A DNA stretch of 64,000 bases from Mucilaginibacter glaciei (GCF_014773245.1 NZ_JACWMX010000009.1:62001-126000), one strand, 5' to 3'. Shown: positions 1 through 8,890, counted from the first letter of the stretch. The notes: generated by a model from the letters alone, not told the origin. Numbers and translations: made by a program.

Positions 1-82
1 TGTTTTGCATGTCGTTTTGTGCAAATACTACTTGCCTGAGGCAAAGCAGCAGCGCTACGATCAGTATTTTCTTCATTTTCAT
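1..82 (-). CDS. Secreted protein, N-terminal fragment only
   Basis: The first 27 codons of a minus-strand gene lie inside the window; the rest is cut off by the window edge. The translation has a basic start, a run of hydrophobic Ile/Val/Ala/Leu residues and a likely signal peptidase site after Val-Phe-Ala-Gln, so the product is exported. Two Met codons lie in frame at 82 and 76 and either could start. It sits 5 bases after the haem-binding gene and is probably the last visible gene of the copper-related operon. The function cannot be read from this fragment. Confidence 0.6.
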   Translation of the reverse strand, partial: MKMKKILIVALLLCLRQVVFAQNDMQN

Positions 83-87
83 TTTTT

Positions 88-543
88 CTACAGGCTATCC
101 GATGTTTGTTTGACCCAGTTCGTTAATAATATCTGTTCCGCCCTGGAAAGGAAAGCGTCCCGGTGAAGCAGCGTGTAGGAAGACAAGGGCATGGAAGCCT
201 CGTCGAGGCTTTCACCTATCGCCCGCAATTTGCTCCTTTGTTTTCGGGCGCTGTAAGTTCCGAACGCATTAAAGTTTAATTCAGCCTTTCCATCCCGCAC
301 ATGCCGATCCATCAACAGCCTTACCGGCTGTAGTCTGGCATACCAAGGGTATACCGTTTTATTGCTGTGGCAATCATAACAGGATCTTTTCAGGATCAGC
401 CCGACACTGGCAGGTATATGATAAACGCCGGAGATATCATGGACAGGTGTATTGCCTGCTTCGTTATGATCACGGGGGATGAACTGTATAGCGATGAACA
501 AAAGCAGGGCTACACCGGGCAAACGTTTGAACATCCGTTTCAT
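88..543 (-). CDS. Haem-binding domain protein (c-type cytochrome-like)
   Basis: A 151-residue protein with an N-terminal membrane anchor or signal (residues about 9-22) and one CYDCH motif (Cys55, Cys58, His59), the covalent haem c attachment signature. The following YPWYA segment near residue 65 is typical of the small Bacteroidota haem-binding domain family (Haem_bd). It should act outside the cytoplasmic membrane as a redox or copper-linked electron carrier. It lies directly downstream of two DUF3347 proteins in the same orientation, with 3 bases between stop and next start, so it is probably cotranscribed. The specific partner is unknown. Confidence 0.8.
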   Translation of the reverse strand: MKRMFKRLPGVALLLFIAIQFIPRDHNEAGNTPVHDISGVYHIPASVGLILKRSCYDCHSNKTVYPWYARLQPVRLLMDRHVRDGKAELNFNAFGTYSARKQRSKLRAIGESLDEASMPLSSYTLLHRDAFLSRAEQILLTNWVKQTSDSL

Positions 544-546
544 GAC

Positions 547-1125
547 TTATTTGATTTCTTCTTTAACAGACCCGCAGGTTGGCATTTTAGTACCCAGGTA
601 GGGATTTTTGATCGCTTTGGTTTCGCTTAGCCAGTCAGCTCCTTTGTTATTGTTATACATCGGGCAATGATCAACGTATAAGGATTGTCCCGCGCCGAAT
701 AGTTTAACAAGATCGACTATATCCTGGCTCAACATCTCGAAATGCTCCCGCTGGTGGGGTAACTTCCCGGCGCTTTCGCCGATATGTTCGGCCATTTCTT
801 TAGCATCCCCTTGAATGTCGGCAAAAGACTTCTTTTGAGTTACAGTCAAGGCGGTTTGATCAAAATTGGCGAAGCCTGTAGCGATTGCTTTTCCTGCGGT
901 GGCAGCTTCGTCGCTATTATCAGCGGCGAGCGCATTCTTTAATTGCAGGTAATTGTCCAGAAGACTTTTTACCGCTGGTTTTGTTTGAGCTGCCCGTTTT
1001 CCGGTTGCGGAGGCCATTTTAGTAGTGTCAGTTGTGCTTGAAGCAACAGGCTTATTTGAATTATTGCAGGCTGCTATCGTTAATGAAGTTGCAGCAAAGG
1101 CAACGACAATGATCAGATTTTTCAT
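547..1125 (-). CDS. DUF3347 lipoprotein, copper-associated
   Basis: I chose the Met at 1125 because it begins a classic lipoprotein signal with Cys20 after Thr-Ile-Ala-Ala; a Met 17 codons upstream would put polar residues before it. The mature 170 or so residues form a helical DUF3347 domain. The C-terminal part shows the family pattern: a CPM motif, a WLS segment, NPY followed by G, and a second CG pair, the same residues seen in the metal-binding tail of some CusB-type adaptors. Likely periplasmic copper binding. It is a paralogue of the next gene upstream (1205-1705). Confidence 0.8.
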   Translation of the reverse strand: MKNLIIVVAFAATSLTIAACNNSNKPVASSTTDTTKMASATGKRAAQTKPAVKSLLDNYLQLKNALAADNSDEAATAGKAIATGFANFDQTALTVTQKKSFADIQGDAKEMAEHIGESAGKLPHQREHFEMLSQDIVDLVKLFGAGQSLYVDHCPMYNNNKGADWLSETKAIKNPYLGTKMPTCGSVKEEIK

Positions 1126-1204
1126 GATGTAATTTTTATGGTAACATATTAGCCCTGCTAAACGAAGTAAAATCATTTAGCAGGGTGTTCATTACTCCCG
1201 TTGA

Positions 1205-1705
1205 TTATTTGTTCAGGGTTTCGCTCACTTTGCCGCAGGTAAGCATCTGGTTTCCATAATATGGGTTTTTGATTGAGGCATCAGCAGATAGCCAGTAACT
1301 CTTTTTCATCGGGCAGTAGTCATAGTAAACAGCCTGGTCGGTCAGTTTAACGGCCTTAGCGAGTTTGAAAAAGTTGGCGGATAAATTAGCAAATCGCTCC
1401 CTTTGAACGGCGATATCCTTGCTTTCAGAAATACGTCTGGCATCAGCCGACAGTTTCTCCTGTAAGGACATAAATGCTTCCATATCAGCTGCCGGTAGTG
1501 ATTTCATGTCCACTGCGCTCAATAATGTCACAAATTCAGCTGAGCCGGTAGCCGCCTCAGGACTTGCGGAAGCAATGAGTGCGTTTTTCATGCTATAATA
1601 GGAAGTCAGCAACGGGCTAAGTGCGGTTGATTTGGCACCTTGAGCGAAAAGTTGTTGAGTAAACGCGGTCGCGATTAGCGCGGCTATTAAAAATATTTTT
1701 TTCAT
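1205..1705 (-). CDS. DUF3347 periplasmic protein, copper-associated
   Basis: A 166-residue protein with a cleavable signal peptide (ending Phe-Ala-Gln near residue 22) and a DUF3347 domain. It has the same CPM, WLS, NPY-x-G and M-x-x-CG pattern as the lipoprotein immediately downstream, so the two arose by duplication. One is lipid-anchored and one soluble, which suggests a carrier and acceptor pair, though this is inference. The 80-base gap between them contains no obvious terminator. Confidence 0.8.
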   Translation of the reverse strand: MKKIFLIAALIATAFTQQLFAQGAKSTALSPLLTSYYSMKNALIASASPEAATGSAEFVTLLSAVDMKSLPAADMEAFMSLQEKLSADARRISESKDIAVQRERFANLSANFFKLAKAVKLTDQAVYYDYCPMKKSYWLSADASIKNPYYGNQMLTCGKVSETLNK

Positions 1706-1780
1706 GATCTTCTAAATTGATTATTGACATAGTATACTATAAAGGCATGGCGTAGCCATGATATATTCAGACTATTCTAA

Positions 1781-2197
1781 TCAGATCAGGAAACTTTGTA
1801 TGGAAACCCGGATATCCGTGTCAGGGGGCCGTCGCCGCTCATCCGTAACTTTGAGTTGGGGCAAACACATATCAGTCACCGGATTCAGAAAAAAATCAAT
1901 TGGGTGACTAATAAAGAAAAAGGTTGGTATAACCACGGTGGTATTGCCGGCCGGAATTTGTTTGGCCTGCGAAATAAAGTTATTGACTGCACCCTGGCAG
2001 CAGGGGTCATTTGGTAACACCAGGGTCTTGTTTGCAGTATGTTGATGAACTGCAGATCCGATGGCGTGCCGGTGCCCGTGATGATCTTTCACCTCACGGT
2101 GTTCCTGATGCGCCATATGTAAGGCACAGCTGAACCCGGCGACCGTGTTGAGCAGGAATACAAATAACAATATCAGTGCCTTACCTTTCATTTCCAT
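1781..2197 (-). CDS. Small His-rich exported protein, HYC_CC_PP-like
   Basis: A 138-residue protein with a signal peptide, a His-rich stretch (residues about 27-52), a Pro-Cys-Cys motif near residue 66 and an Arg-Pro-Pro near the C-terminus. This layout matches the small Bacteroidota proteins called HYC_CC_PP, which often sit in copper clusters, and two more copies occur at 5205 and 8306. This is the most divergent of the three: its first motif reads CALHMAH rather than HC. A periplasmic copper-binding role is inferred from His/Cys content and context. Confidence 0.6.
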   Translation of the reverse strand: MEMKGKALILLFVFLLNTVAGFSCALHMAHQEHREVKDHHGHRHAIGSAVHQHTANKTLVLPNDPCCQGAVNNFISQAKQIPAGNTTVVIPTFFFISHPIDFFLNPVTDMCLPQLKVTDERRRPPDTDIRVSIQSFLI

Positions 2198-2269
2198 ACA
2201 AACTTAAAAATTAGTAAGGCGACAGATTTATATAATTCCGTCATATTCTTATATTTTGATGGAAATTGA

Positions 2270-3520
2270 TCAAACCGCTACTCTTGCTATTTTTTGCATG
2301 ATCGCATGATCGTCGCCAAATTTGCAAAGCGCGTCACAATGCTGCCGCAGGTCCGAAAAGCAGATATATTTCATTTCCATATTACCCTGCCGGATCGATG
2401 GCCTGGAAAGCTGCATGAGCACATCTTTCTCCCGCTGATCAGGAACAACGAGATACAGTACTTCCTCCTTATTATTCAGGCTGCAGCTCAGGTCCGTTAA
2501 ACGCAGGATGCCGGAATAGATACTGGTGCTTTTTTCCACTTCAAAGGCAGCGATCACTTTTGACGTGCCTTTTTGAAACCAAAGTACGTCGATCAGTTTG
2601 ACAGTGTTCAGCACTTCTTTTTCAAGGGCGAGCTGCGGAAAGTCAGCCAGCGAAATAAAGCTGAACTTATTTCCATCCCAGCTTTTGGAGCGGTCGTTTG
2701 ATGCCGCGATGACATCGTAGCCCAGTGCATGCCCAATCTTTAACAGGTGATATTGCATTTCATTATGAAGATGCTCATCTGCCATTTCCGTACGTTTGTC
2801 CTTGTGCCGTTTTTCGATGAGTTTTTCTAGCCGGCTACGCTCCGTCTCCGACAGGTACTCGTCTTTGCCCAAAAGCAGTTTCTGCGTCCCGATCTCAAAA
2901 AGCAGCCCGGCAAAAGCACCGGTATCCAGCGACAACTCATTGCAGTGCTTCCGGTTCATATCCATAATGACCTCCCTGATCTTCAGGTATTCGCTCCAGC
3001 TCCCCAATTTCTTTTTATCCTTGAACAAGTAATTAAACCCGTTAATGATCGCCGTATTAAACGGAGGTATCCAGGTAGGGTGCAGAAAATACAGGATACT
3101 GGCTACAGCAGGGCCAAGTCCCTTGATCTTCAGCGCATCCAGTTTTTCAATTTCTTTGACCACCTGCTCCTCGTTTTTGGCATGGATGCAGTTTTCAAGG
3201 AACTGTCCGAATGCTGTTTTATTCGCCTGGTTCTCATAAATGTCCGGTATTCTCAATTTAGGTTTCCAGTAAAAAGGGTGCGAAGCACCTTCAAAAACCT
3301 GTTTCTGTTCCGTAATACAGGAAAGCACAAATTCCAGTGAAGTACCTTTGAAGTCGTTGCTAAAACGTTTGCTCTTGATATCGTCGATAACCTGCAGGAC
3401 ACCCCTGCGGATCGAACGAAAGGCCTTTAACCGCTCTTCGTTATTAATGAACCAGGTATTATAAACCGATTCCCTGTCGTTTTTGTATTGGCTGATTATA
3501 GATTGTAAATGTTCATTCAT
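2270..3520 (-). CDS. HhH plus PD-(D/E)XK nuclease-like protein (orphan restriction-type)
   Basis: A 416-residue cytoplasmic protein. Residues about 131-160 read like a helix-hairpin-helix of the HhH-GPD kind (Ile-Lys-Gly-Leu-Gly-Pro followed by Ala-Ser-Ile-Leu). Residues about 245-345 carry a restriction-type fold signature: Asp311 in LIDVLWF, then Phe-Glu-Val-Glu-Lys at 326-330 followed by STS and a helical LRLTDL. That pattern is seen in type II-like restriction endonucleases. No DNA methyltransferase lies beside it, so it is either a methyl-dependent or lesion-directed nuclease or an orphan. It interrupts the copper cluster, which suggests separate acquisition. Confidence 0.6.
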   Translation of the reverse strand: MNEHLQSIISQYKNDRESVYNTWFINNEERLKAFRSIRRGVLQVIDDIKSKRFSNDFKGTSLEFVLSCITEQKQVFEGASHPFYWKPKLRIPDIYENQANKTAFGQFLENCIHAKNEEQVVKEIEKLDALKIKGLGPAVASILYFLHPTWIPPFNTAIINGFNYLFKDKKKLGSWSEYLKIREVIMDMNRKHCNELSLDTGAFAGLLFEIGTQKLLLGKDEYLSETERSRLEKLIEKRHKDKRTEMADEHLHNEMQYHLLKIGHALGYDVIAASNDRSKSWDGNKFSFISLADFPQLALEKEVLNTVKLIDVLWFQKGTSKVIAAFEVEKSTSIYSGILRLTDLSCSLNNKEEVLYLVVPDQREKDVLMQLSRPSIRQGNMEMKYICFSDLRQHCDALCKFGDDHAIMQKIARVAV

Positions 3521-3746
3521 ATGTTATAAATGGGTTGCCGGCATGTAACGGACGTCCTAATTTAGATAAGTTAAAACAAACTATATCAATCGGATCAAAA
3601 TATCACAGCCCTTATAAATCTGCGGGCGCTTTTTTCTTCACATACCATCATTCGCTCTTCCCGACGCATATAAGTCACCTGGCAGGATATCAATGCAGTC
3701 ATTCGTTCATCGCTCAATTATAATTCAGTTATATGATTTCCAAGTA

Positions 3747-4157
3747 TTATTCTTCAAGAATAAGGGGAATATCGCCCTGGTCCAGCCATTCCTTTACATT
3801 ATCCTGAATGATTTTAACGATCTGAACTATTTCTGCTTCTGCGAAGGTTTTACCATCGTAATGCCAATCGTGGAAGGCGTCGTCAATAAAACACAGGCTT
3901 CCTGCAAAACACATATAGGTGTCCATTTCCATAGGAGCGGGTGGCAGATTTGCATTCATCATCATGTAGAATAAGTGAAATGCACCGGTAATACAGATAC
4001 CGGTATTCTTTTTAGGTTCTGTTTCAGGAACAATCTTAATGGTTCTTTTTGCACCATATTGATTTTGAATGCTGTAAATAATATCTTCTTGCATTGCTGT
4101 AAGATTTTTAATGTCTGAAAAGCGATCCTTACATAAAGTCCAGGTAAGGTTGATCAC
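3747..4157 (-). CDS. Hypothetical protein
   Basis: A 136-residue protein without signal peptide or membrane segment and with no motif I recognise. It has a central Met/Pro-rich stretch and an acidic C-terminus. It is flanked by the nuclease-like gene downstream and the methyltransferase upstream, all on the minus strand but separated by 74-226 bases, so cotranscription is uncertain. No function can be assigned. Confidence 0.55.
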   Translation of the reverse strand: MINLTWTLCKDRFSDIKNLTAMQEDIIYSIQNQYGAKRTIKIVPETEPKKNTGICITGAFHLFYMMMNANLPPAPMEMDTYMCFAGSLCFIDDAFHDWHYDGKTFAEAEIVQIVKIIQDNVKEWLDQGDIPLILEE

Positions 4158-4230
4158 GGTTAAAAATGAACGGATACCGTTTTCTAAGCATAAAAAATGT
4201 TTTTATGATAGAAAACCAAACTACTAACAA

Positions 4231-4947
4231 TTACTTCTTCCTAAAAAATCCATGATAGTATTGATTGCCATATAAACAGCTTACCGTTTCAGGTTTGTCT
4301 TCCAAAAATTCGTCACAGGCCATTTTAACACCCGGATGGGCATCAAAGCCGACACCGTTTACTGCCTGGTCGTAATAGTCCATGAGTATGCAAACCGAAC
4401 CTTTCGACATTTTGGGATATATTGCTTTCAGGCAATACGTTACAACGCCTTTATGCTGTTGCTGATCACCGCCAAAACCACAATCAATATGAACGAATGA
4501 AATCTGTGCAGGCAGCTGGCCCGGTATCGTATCTTCAAATAATCCTTTATGTAAAACAGGCAATGAAAGCCCTGCATTTTTAAAGTTTTGGATAAGTTGT
4601 TCTTCTACACTTCCTTTTATGGTGTATTTCGATTCGAATGTGTCATAAAGGTGAAGTGTTTTACCGGATTGATGTTGCTCAAGTACCTTTTGGAACAACA
4701 TGGCGCATTGCCCGGTAAAAGTGCCGAGTTCTATAACGTCGCCTGGAATATTCGCGTCCAGCACGTGGTCTAATAAGTGATAATAATTAATTCGCTGCTC
4801 AATAGTGTTCATGTCAACAATGGTGTCAACTGGACTTACCGTATAACCGGTTTTCATAAATCTTAGAACTTTATTGGCGAATGCTATAAGCGATGATTTC
4901 CCTTTTAATTTTCCAAAAGGCGGTTGAGTAATAAAATAGTTGCTCAT
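4231..4947 (-). CDS. TylF/MycF-type SAM-dependent methyltransferase (copy 1)
   Basis: A 238-residue protein of the TylF macrocin-O-methyltransferase family. Seen: the SAM-binding stretch Val-Ile-Glu-Leu-Gly-Thr near residue 72, an acidic LYDTF strand, and a conserved HIDCG stretch near residue 153. It probably methylates a sugar or small-molecule hydroxyl, but the substrate is unknown. A clearly related copy lies in inverted orientation at 11533-12252; over the length read by eye roughly half the residues agree. The two copies bracket the copA half of the copper cluster. Confidence 0.8.
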   Translation of the reverse strand: MSNYFITQPPFGKLKGKSSLIAFANKVLRFMKTGYTVSPVDTIVDMNTIEQRINYYHLLDHVLDANIPGDVIELGTFTGQCAMLFQKVLEQHQSGKTLHLYDTFESKYTIKGSVEEQLIQNFKNAGLSLPVLHKGLFEDTIPGQLPAQISFVHIDCGFGGDQQQHKGVVTYCLKAIYPKMSKGSVCILMDYYDQAVNGVGFDAHPGVKMACDEFLEDKPETVSCLYGNQYYHGFFRKK

Positions 4948-5204
4948 TTAAAATATGGTTAGGATTACTTAATATTTGATTTAGATGCAAACCAGTACCT
5001 TAAGCTTTTTACCTGATTCCGAAAATGCTTATATGCAATACAGATCAGGCCGCAGTGCTAAACAGCATCGCCTGTCCGGTTGAACATTTCACATGGAAAA
5101 TGGCTAATAAGATAATGGAAAGAAATTTTTAACGATAGGGATGCTCATCGCGTTGGCGATATATAGAAATAGCAATCCTGGCCGCAGATTCGCGGCAGTT
5201 AAAA

Positions 5205-5624
5205 TCAAATAAGAAGAGTCCTGTTGGAAATATAAAGTGGGCGGCTTCGGAAATATGGCGGTCCGGTCGATCTGGGCCAGCTGATGACCGGCGTAAATAT
5301 CTCCGGCACATAAAAGAAAAGCTGACGGTCTGAAGGAATGATCGCCACATGGATCGCAGTCAATTTGTAATCAGCAACCGGATGGTAGTTTTCTTTTACA
5401 ACGTAGCTGCCGTGGTGATAGCAGCAGTCACAATCGCCCTTCCGGCAATCGTCATCTTCACCTTTTTCGTCCTGTTCGTGCTCCTCTGTTACAGCATGAA
5501 TTGCTGCGCTTTTCAACAAGTTTTCGGAAATATAATCTGCTGTGCAATGCAGCAGACACGCATAAACACCTGTTGTTAACAACAGGTAAAATGATGTCAT
5601 AATTATCGCACAGTTTTTTTTCAT
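5205..5624 (-). CDS. HYC_CC_PP-like small exported protein
   Basis: A 139-residue protein with an N-terminal hydrophobic segment containing Leu-Leu-His-Cys, a Cys-Asp-Cys-Cys cluster in the middle and Gly-Pro-Pro near the C-terminus. It is closely related to the protein at 8306-8779 (shared FYLLLTTG stretch in the signal) and more distantly to the one at 1781-2197. Acidic and His residues around the Cys cluster suggest metal binding at the cell envelope. The 257 bases between it and the methyltransferase gene at 4947 show no other gene. Confidence 0.65.
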   Translation of the reverse strand: MKKNCAIIMTSFYLLLTTGVYACLLHCTADYISENLLKSAAIHAVTEEHEQDEKGEDDDCRKGDCDCCYHHGSYVVKENYHPVADYKLTAIHVAIIPSDRQLFFYVPEIFTPVISWPRSTGPPYFRSRPLYISNRTLLI

Positions 5625-5777
5625 TCCGCTATTTGCGCTTTACGTTCTAAAGATATTACTAAAAAAGATCATTCATCGAAGGCCAGCCTGAATTTTTAAA
5701 TGTTTTTGGATCAAATCATCTATTTAAACCTGATAACAGGCACCTGTGCATCTTTTGGCATCAGGTGTCTGTTGAAA

Positions 5778-6113
5778 TCAGGCGGCTATCGCCATGGCTT
5801 CACAGGCAGAAGCGCAATCCCGGCAAGCCGCTGCGCATTCCTGGCAGTGTTTCATATCATGTTTATTGCATTCTTCAGCGCAGGCTTTGCAGGCATCGGA
5901 GCAAATCCGGCACAGCTGCACACTGTAGTTGCTTCCCAAGCTCATGAGTTCGGCAGCAGAGCGGCAAACCGCCGCGCATTCGAGGTCGAGGCCGATACAT
6001 TTGGCCATCATTTTTACATCCTTTTCACTGAGGCAGGAAATTGCACAATGGTTGCAGGCGACTGCACAGGCCAGGCCGGCTGCTATACAGTCCTTAAATT
6101 TTTGATGTAACAT
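5778..6113 (-). CDS. Cytosolic four-helix-bundle copper storage protein (Csp/DUF326 type)
   Basis: A 111-residue protein with 18 cysteines, mostly spaced C-x2-C or C-x3-C along predicted helices, which is the layout of copper storage proteins: Cys line the core of a four-helix bundle and bind many Cu(I). There is no signal peptide, so it should act in the cytoplasm like Csp3. It lies between the outer-membrane-like protein and a HYC_CC_PP-like gene in the copper cluster, supporting a role in buffering copper. Family length is usually 110-140 residues, so it appears complete. Confidence 0.9.
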   Translation of the reverse strand: MLHQKFKDCIAAGLACAVACNHCAISCLSEKDVKMMAKCIGLDLECAAVCRSAAELMSLGSNYSVQLCRICSDACKACAEECNKHDMKHCQECAAACRDCASACEAMAIAA

Positions 6114-6147
6114 AATTGATCGTTTTTATGGTTTTACATTTTGGCTT

Positions 6148-7662
6148 TTACATTTTCATTTTCATCATACGTGGATACAGGCGCAGGAAGACTTGTCCGC
6201 CCATGGGGTTTTTGCCGTATAATGTGTTGAGCTTGCTGTCAGCTGCGTAATAGGTCAGCTGGCCTCCGGCAGCAAGGTTCAGCGGGCCAAGTTTGGCCAG
6301 GTCATAGGTAAGCCCCAGGCTGATCGCGTTTATGGGGAAAATGGTGTTATCGCCGTACGCCAGGGGATTCAGCACCAATTCTTCGGTGGTTTTCTGCACA
6401 AATTCATAGCGGCCGTAGACTGCTATTTTTTTCATACGCACATCACCCTCCAGCAAGGCGGAATGATTACCCTGCTGCTCAGGCGTTTTATTCAAACCCC
6501 ATAGCGCTGTCGCATTGAACGTTTTTTCATCCCCGAAAGGCATACTGTAAGTGGCGGACGCCGTTGTGCGGTATACATTTTCCTCCGGGTGCAGATATTC
6601 CGGGCTCTTGATGAAGCCGTGGGAAACCTGGAAGGCCCAGTTCGCCGAAGGGTTATAATTTAATCGTCCGCTCCAGGAATCAAATCTTGGCTTATCAAAA
6701 TTAAACCGGTTTTCGTTAGGTTCCCTGCCCGTAAAAGAGGAGGCTTCGATCTTGAAATCATAAAACCGGAAGCCGACCGTGGCCACTCCAAAGGTGATAT
6801 GAGTAGCATCGGACCAATGGTGACTGATCGGTGCATCGGGATTAGACATGGCAGATGGACGGTGCATGAACGCTACAGGTCCTAAGGCCGGTTCACCGGG
6901 ATAGCCCACATAGATGCTCAGATCCGTCTTATTCGAAAAAGAGTAGGCATAACTGGCAGACAATTCTGAGAAAAGATCATGCGGGTGCTGGTGATCGATC
7001 AGCGGGGAACCTTTCCAGCTTTCTCCGGTCTGGAACAGTAACGGGTAACCGCCACCACCCTCCGTCAGCCGGTCAAGCGACATCATCAGGTTGAAGTGCA
7101 ATAACCCCTTTGCGCCAATTTTTCGCTGTGCCATACCCATAAACCAATTTGGCGCATCGAACTTGTCCCCACCACGGCTGCCCTTATCCCCCAGGTCCTG
7201 TTTGGTATAACGTAGCGCAATATTGCCATGCAGCATATAGCTCCACTTGCCGCTGTTCAGCATAATGCCGTACATGGGTGACGCATCCGGCAGCCAGCTC
7301 GTTCCCGATCCGTCCCTGGTCATAGGCAGGTTCAGCGACTGCGAATTGCTCATCATTTTCATGGACATACCATTCATCTGCATCCCGCCCATATCCATGC
7401 CTGACATAGACGAATCTTTATGCATGTCCTCCATCTTCATGCCTTTCATCGTATCAGGCTTGATGGGCATACTCATTTTTGAGGCTTTAGGCTTTTTGGT
7501 GGTATCCGCCATTTTTAGGCCCTTCATTTCGGCAGGTTTTACCGGGGTGCTTATTTTTTTGCTTTTTTTGATCTTCGTTGTGTCGCCCATATTCATGGTC
7601 TGGGCCTGCACTATGGCAGGTAGCCACAGCAACACTATGGCAGTTATGATTAAGTTTTTCAT
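6148..7662 (-). CDS. Met/His-rich exported protein with probable outer-membrane barrel, copper-associated
   Basis: I chose the Met at 7662 because a clean signal peptide ending in Val-Gln-Ala-Gln follows; an in-frame Met 8 codons upstream would overlap the preceding araC-type gene. The mature protein starts with about 100 residues rich in Met, Lys and Asp (repeats such as KPAEMKG and KPDTMKG, then MDMGGM runs), a likely copper-binding tail. The remaining 370 residues have the alternating pattern and aromatic strand ends of an outer-membrane barrel. The neighbours are copper genes, so copper handling at the outer membrane is inferred. Exact function unknown. Confidence 0.75.
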   Translation of the reverse strand: MKNLIITAIVLLWLPAIVQAQTMNMGDTTKIKKSKKISTPVKPAEMKGLKMADTTKKPKASKMSMPIKPDTMKGMKMEDMHKDSSMSGMDMGGMQMNGMSMKMMSNSQSLNLPMTRDGSGTSWLPDASPMYGIMLNSGKWSYMLHGNIALRYTKQDLGDKGSRGGDKFDAPNWFMGMAQRKIGAKGLLHFNLMMSLDRLTEGGGGYPLLFQTGESWKGSPLIDHQHPHDLFSELSASYAYSFSNKTDLSIYVGYPGEPALGPVAFMHRPSAMSNPDAPISHHWSDATHITFGVATVGFRFYDFKIEASSFTGREPNENRFNFDKPRFDSWSGRLNYNPSANWAFQVSHGFIKSPEYLHPEENVYRTTASATYSMPFGDEKTFNATALWGLNKTPEQQGNHSALLEGDVRMKKIAVYGRYEFVQKTTEELVLNPLAYGDNTIFPINAISLGLTYDLAKLGPLNLAAGGQLTYYAADSKLNTLYGKNPMGGQVFLRLYPRMMKMKM

Positions 7663-7672
7663 AGGATAGCTG

Positions 7673-8236
7673 TTAAATTTTGTCAATGGGTTTACGCTGC
7701 CCGGGTTCAGATGCTTTGAAGCGGCTCGGTGTTAAACCGGTTATCATTTTGAACTGCGCGGACAGATGGGCGCTGCTGCTGTAGCCCATCTTCCACGCAA
7801 TCTCGTTCATATTGAGCTCGCCGTATTCCAGCAGCTCTTTGACCTTTTCTATCTTTTGCTGAATAATGAACTTCTCAATGGTCGTATCTTCCGATTCCGA
7901 GAACATCCGGCTGAGATAAGTGTAATCCTTATGTACCCGGTCGGAAAGGTAATCTGAAAAACTGAGGTGGCTATCCGCAAGGTCACTGTGATGTATTTTT
8001 TCAATGATCAGGTCCTTAATACGCTGTACAACGCGGTCTTTTTCATTATCGATCAGCTCAAAGCCAAGCAGCTTCAGGGAGGAAGAAATAGAACTTAACT
8101 GAACAGCATCAGGTTCGGGCTGGACAACAGTGCTACCCAGCGTTATCGAAATAATACGGAAACCTGAGTTTTCCAGTTGTTGTTTAACGACCATGATGCA
8201 GCGGTCGCAAACCATATTTTTGATATATAGTGTCAT
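7673..8236 (-). CDS. AraC-family regulator with HMA-like N-terminus
   Basis: A 187-residue protein. Residues 1-70 resemble a heavy-metal-associated domain fold, with Cys10 and Cys13 in MVCDRC instead of the usual MxCxxC. Residues about 95-180 hold two helix-turn-helix units of the AraC type (MNEIAWKMGY and a following ITGLTPSRFK segment). This pairing suggests a cytoplasmic copper sensor fused to its DNA-binding domain. It lies between the copA-side genes and the outer-membrane-like gene, and its stop is 10 bases before the next start, so it is probably part of the operon it controls. Confidence 0.8.
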   Translation of the reverse strand: MTLYIKNMVCDRCIMVVKQQLENSGFRIISITLGSTVVQPEPDAVQLSSISSSLKLLGFELIDNEKDRVVQRIKDLIIEKIHHSDLADSHLSFSDYLSDRVHKDYTYLSRMFSESEDTTIEKFIIQQKIEKVKELLEYGELNMNEIAWKMGYSSSAHLSAQFKMITGLTPSRFKASEPGQRKPIDKI

Positions 8237-8305
8237 GTTTAATTCAAGCTAAAAGAAAGTGAAGGCAATAGTTCTTCAGGCTGCAGAATTGCAGCAAAGC
8301 TTGAA

Positions 8306-8779
8306 TTAGATCAGAAGGGATCGGAATTTAATAAATAGTTGCTGTTCGGCAGCGCGCGGCGGTCCCGTCGCATTAAGCCACGACACTTTGGCCTGGTATA
8401 TGCCGTGAACCGGCGTTAGTGCATGATATGGTAAAGGGATTATAGCAACCTGTAATGCAGTCAGCTGAAGTTCAGCCGATCCGGAAGTATTCTCCTTAAT
8501 GATATAGTTATCATGCTGGTTGCAGCAGCTGCAATCTTTTCCTTCTCCGCAGGGTTTTTGATGATCGTGCGTTTTTCCCTTGTCGTTATCATCATCATGT
8601 CCGGCAGGGAGCATCGCTTCATGGTCGTGGCCATCATTATCATCGTCTTTATGGGCGGCCATCGCCTGCACGGGCTTTCCAAGCATATATTCGGCACTAC
8701 AATGCACCAGGCATACGAACATACCTGTTGTTAACAACAGGTAAAACGCAGCCAGGCTAAAAGCACCAAATTTTCTCAT
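8306..8779 (-). CDS. HYC_CC_PP-like small exported protein, His/Asp-rich
   Basis: A 157-residue protein with a signal segment containing Leu-Val-His-Cys, a His/Asp-rich central region (residues about 42-75), a Cys-Ser-Cys-Cys cluster and Gly-Pro-Pro-Arg near the C-terminus. It is the closest relative of the protein at 5205-5624 and has the richest His content of the three. A role in binding copper at the envelope is inferred from composition and from its position next to copZ and copA. Confidence 0.65.
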   Translation of the reverse strand: MRKFGAFSLAAFYLLLTTGMFVCLVHCSAEYMLGKPVQAMAAHKDDDNDGHDHEAMLPAGHDDDNDKGKTHDHQKPCGEGKDCSCCNQHDNYIIKENTSGSAELQLTALQVAIIPLPYHALTPVHGIYQAKVSWLNATGPPRAAEQQLFIKFRSLLI

Positions 8780-8841
8780 TATTTATTACTACAGAAGAAT
8801 GTTACAATTGTTTAAATTTAGCTTATTTTCCTGATAATCAT

Positions 8842-8875
8842 ATAAGTCCCCGAACCTACCGGTCCGGGGACTTAT
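8842..8875. terminator. Hairpin after copZ
   Basis: An 11-bp perfect stem (ATAAGTCCCCG with its complement) around a 12-base loop lies 16 bases past the copZ stop codon, between copZ and the HYC_CC_PP-like gene. No strong T run follows on the minus strand, so it may be a partial terminator or an RNA-stabilising hairpin that sets the ratio of copA-copZ to the downstream genes. Confidence 0.5.
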
Positions 8876-8890
8876 CAACAGCGGATTTAT

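Noticed and set aside
5700..6110. Plus-strand frame opposite the copper storage gene
   Set aside because: It is the shadow of the Cys-rich gene, whose composition and family match are clear.
7247..7669. Plus-strand frame opposite the Met-rich protein
   Set aside because: Antisense of Met/Asp repeats gives Ile/Phe-rich hydrophobic runs that mimic a membrane protein.
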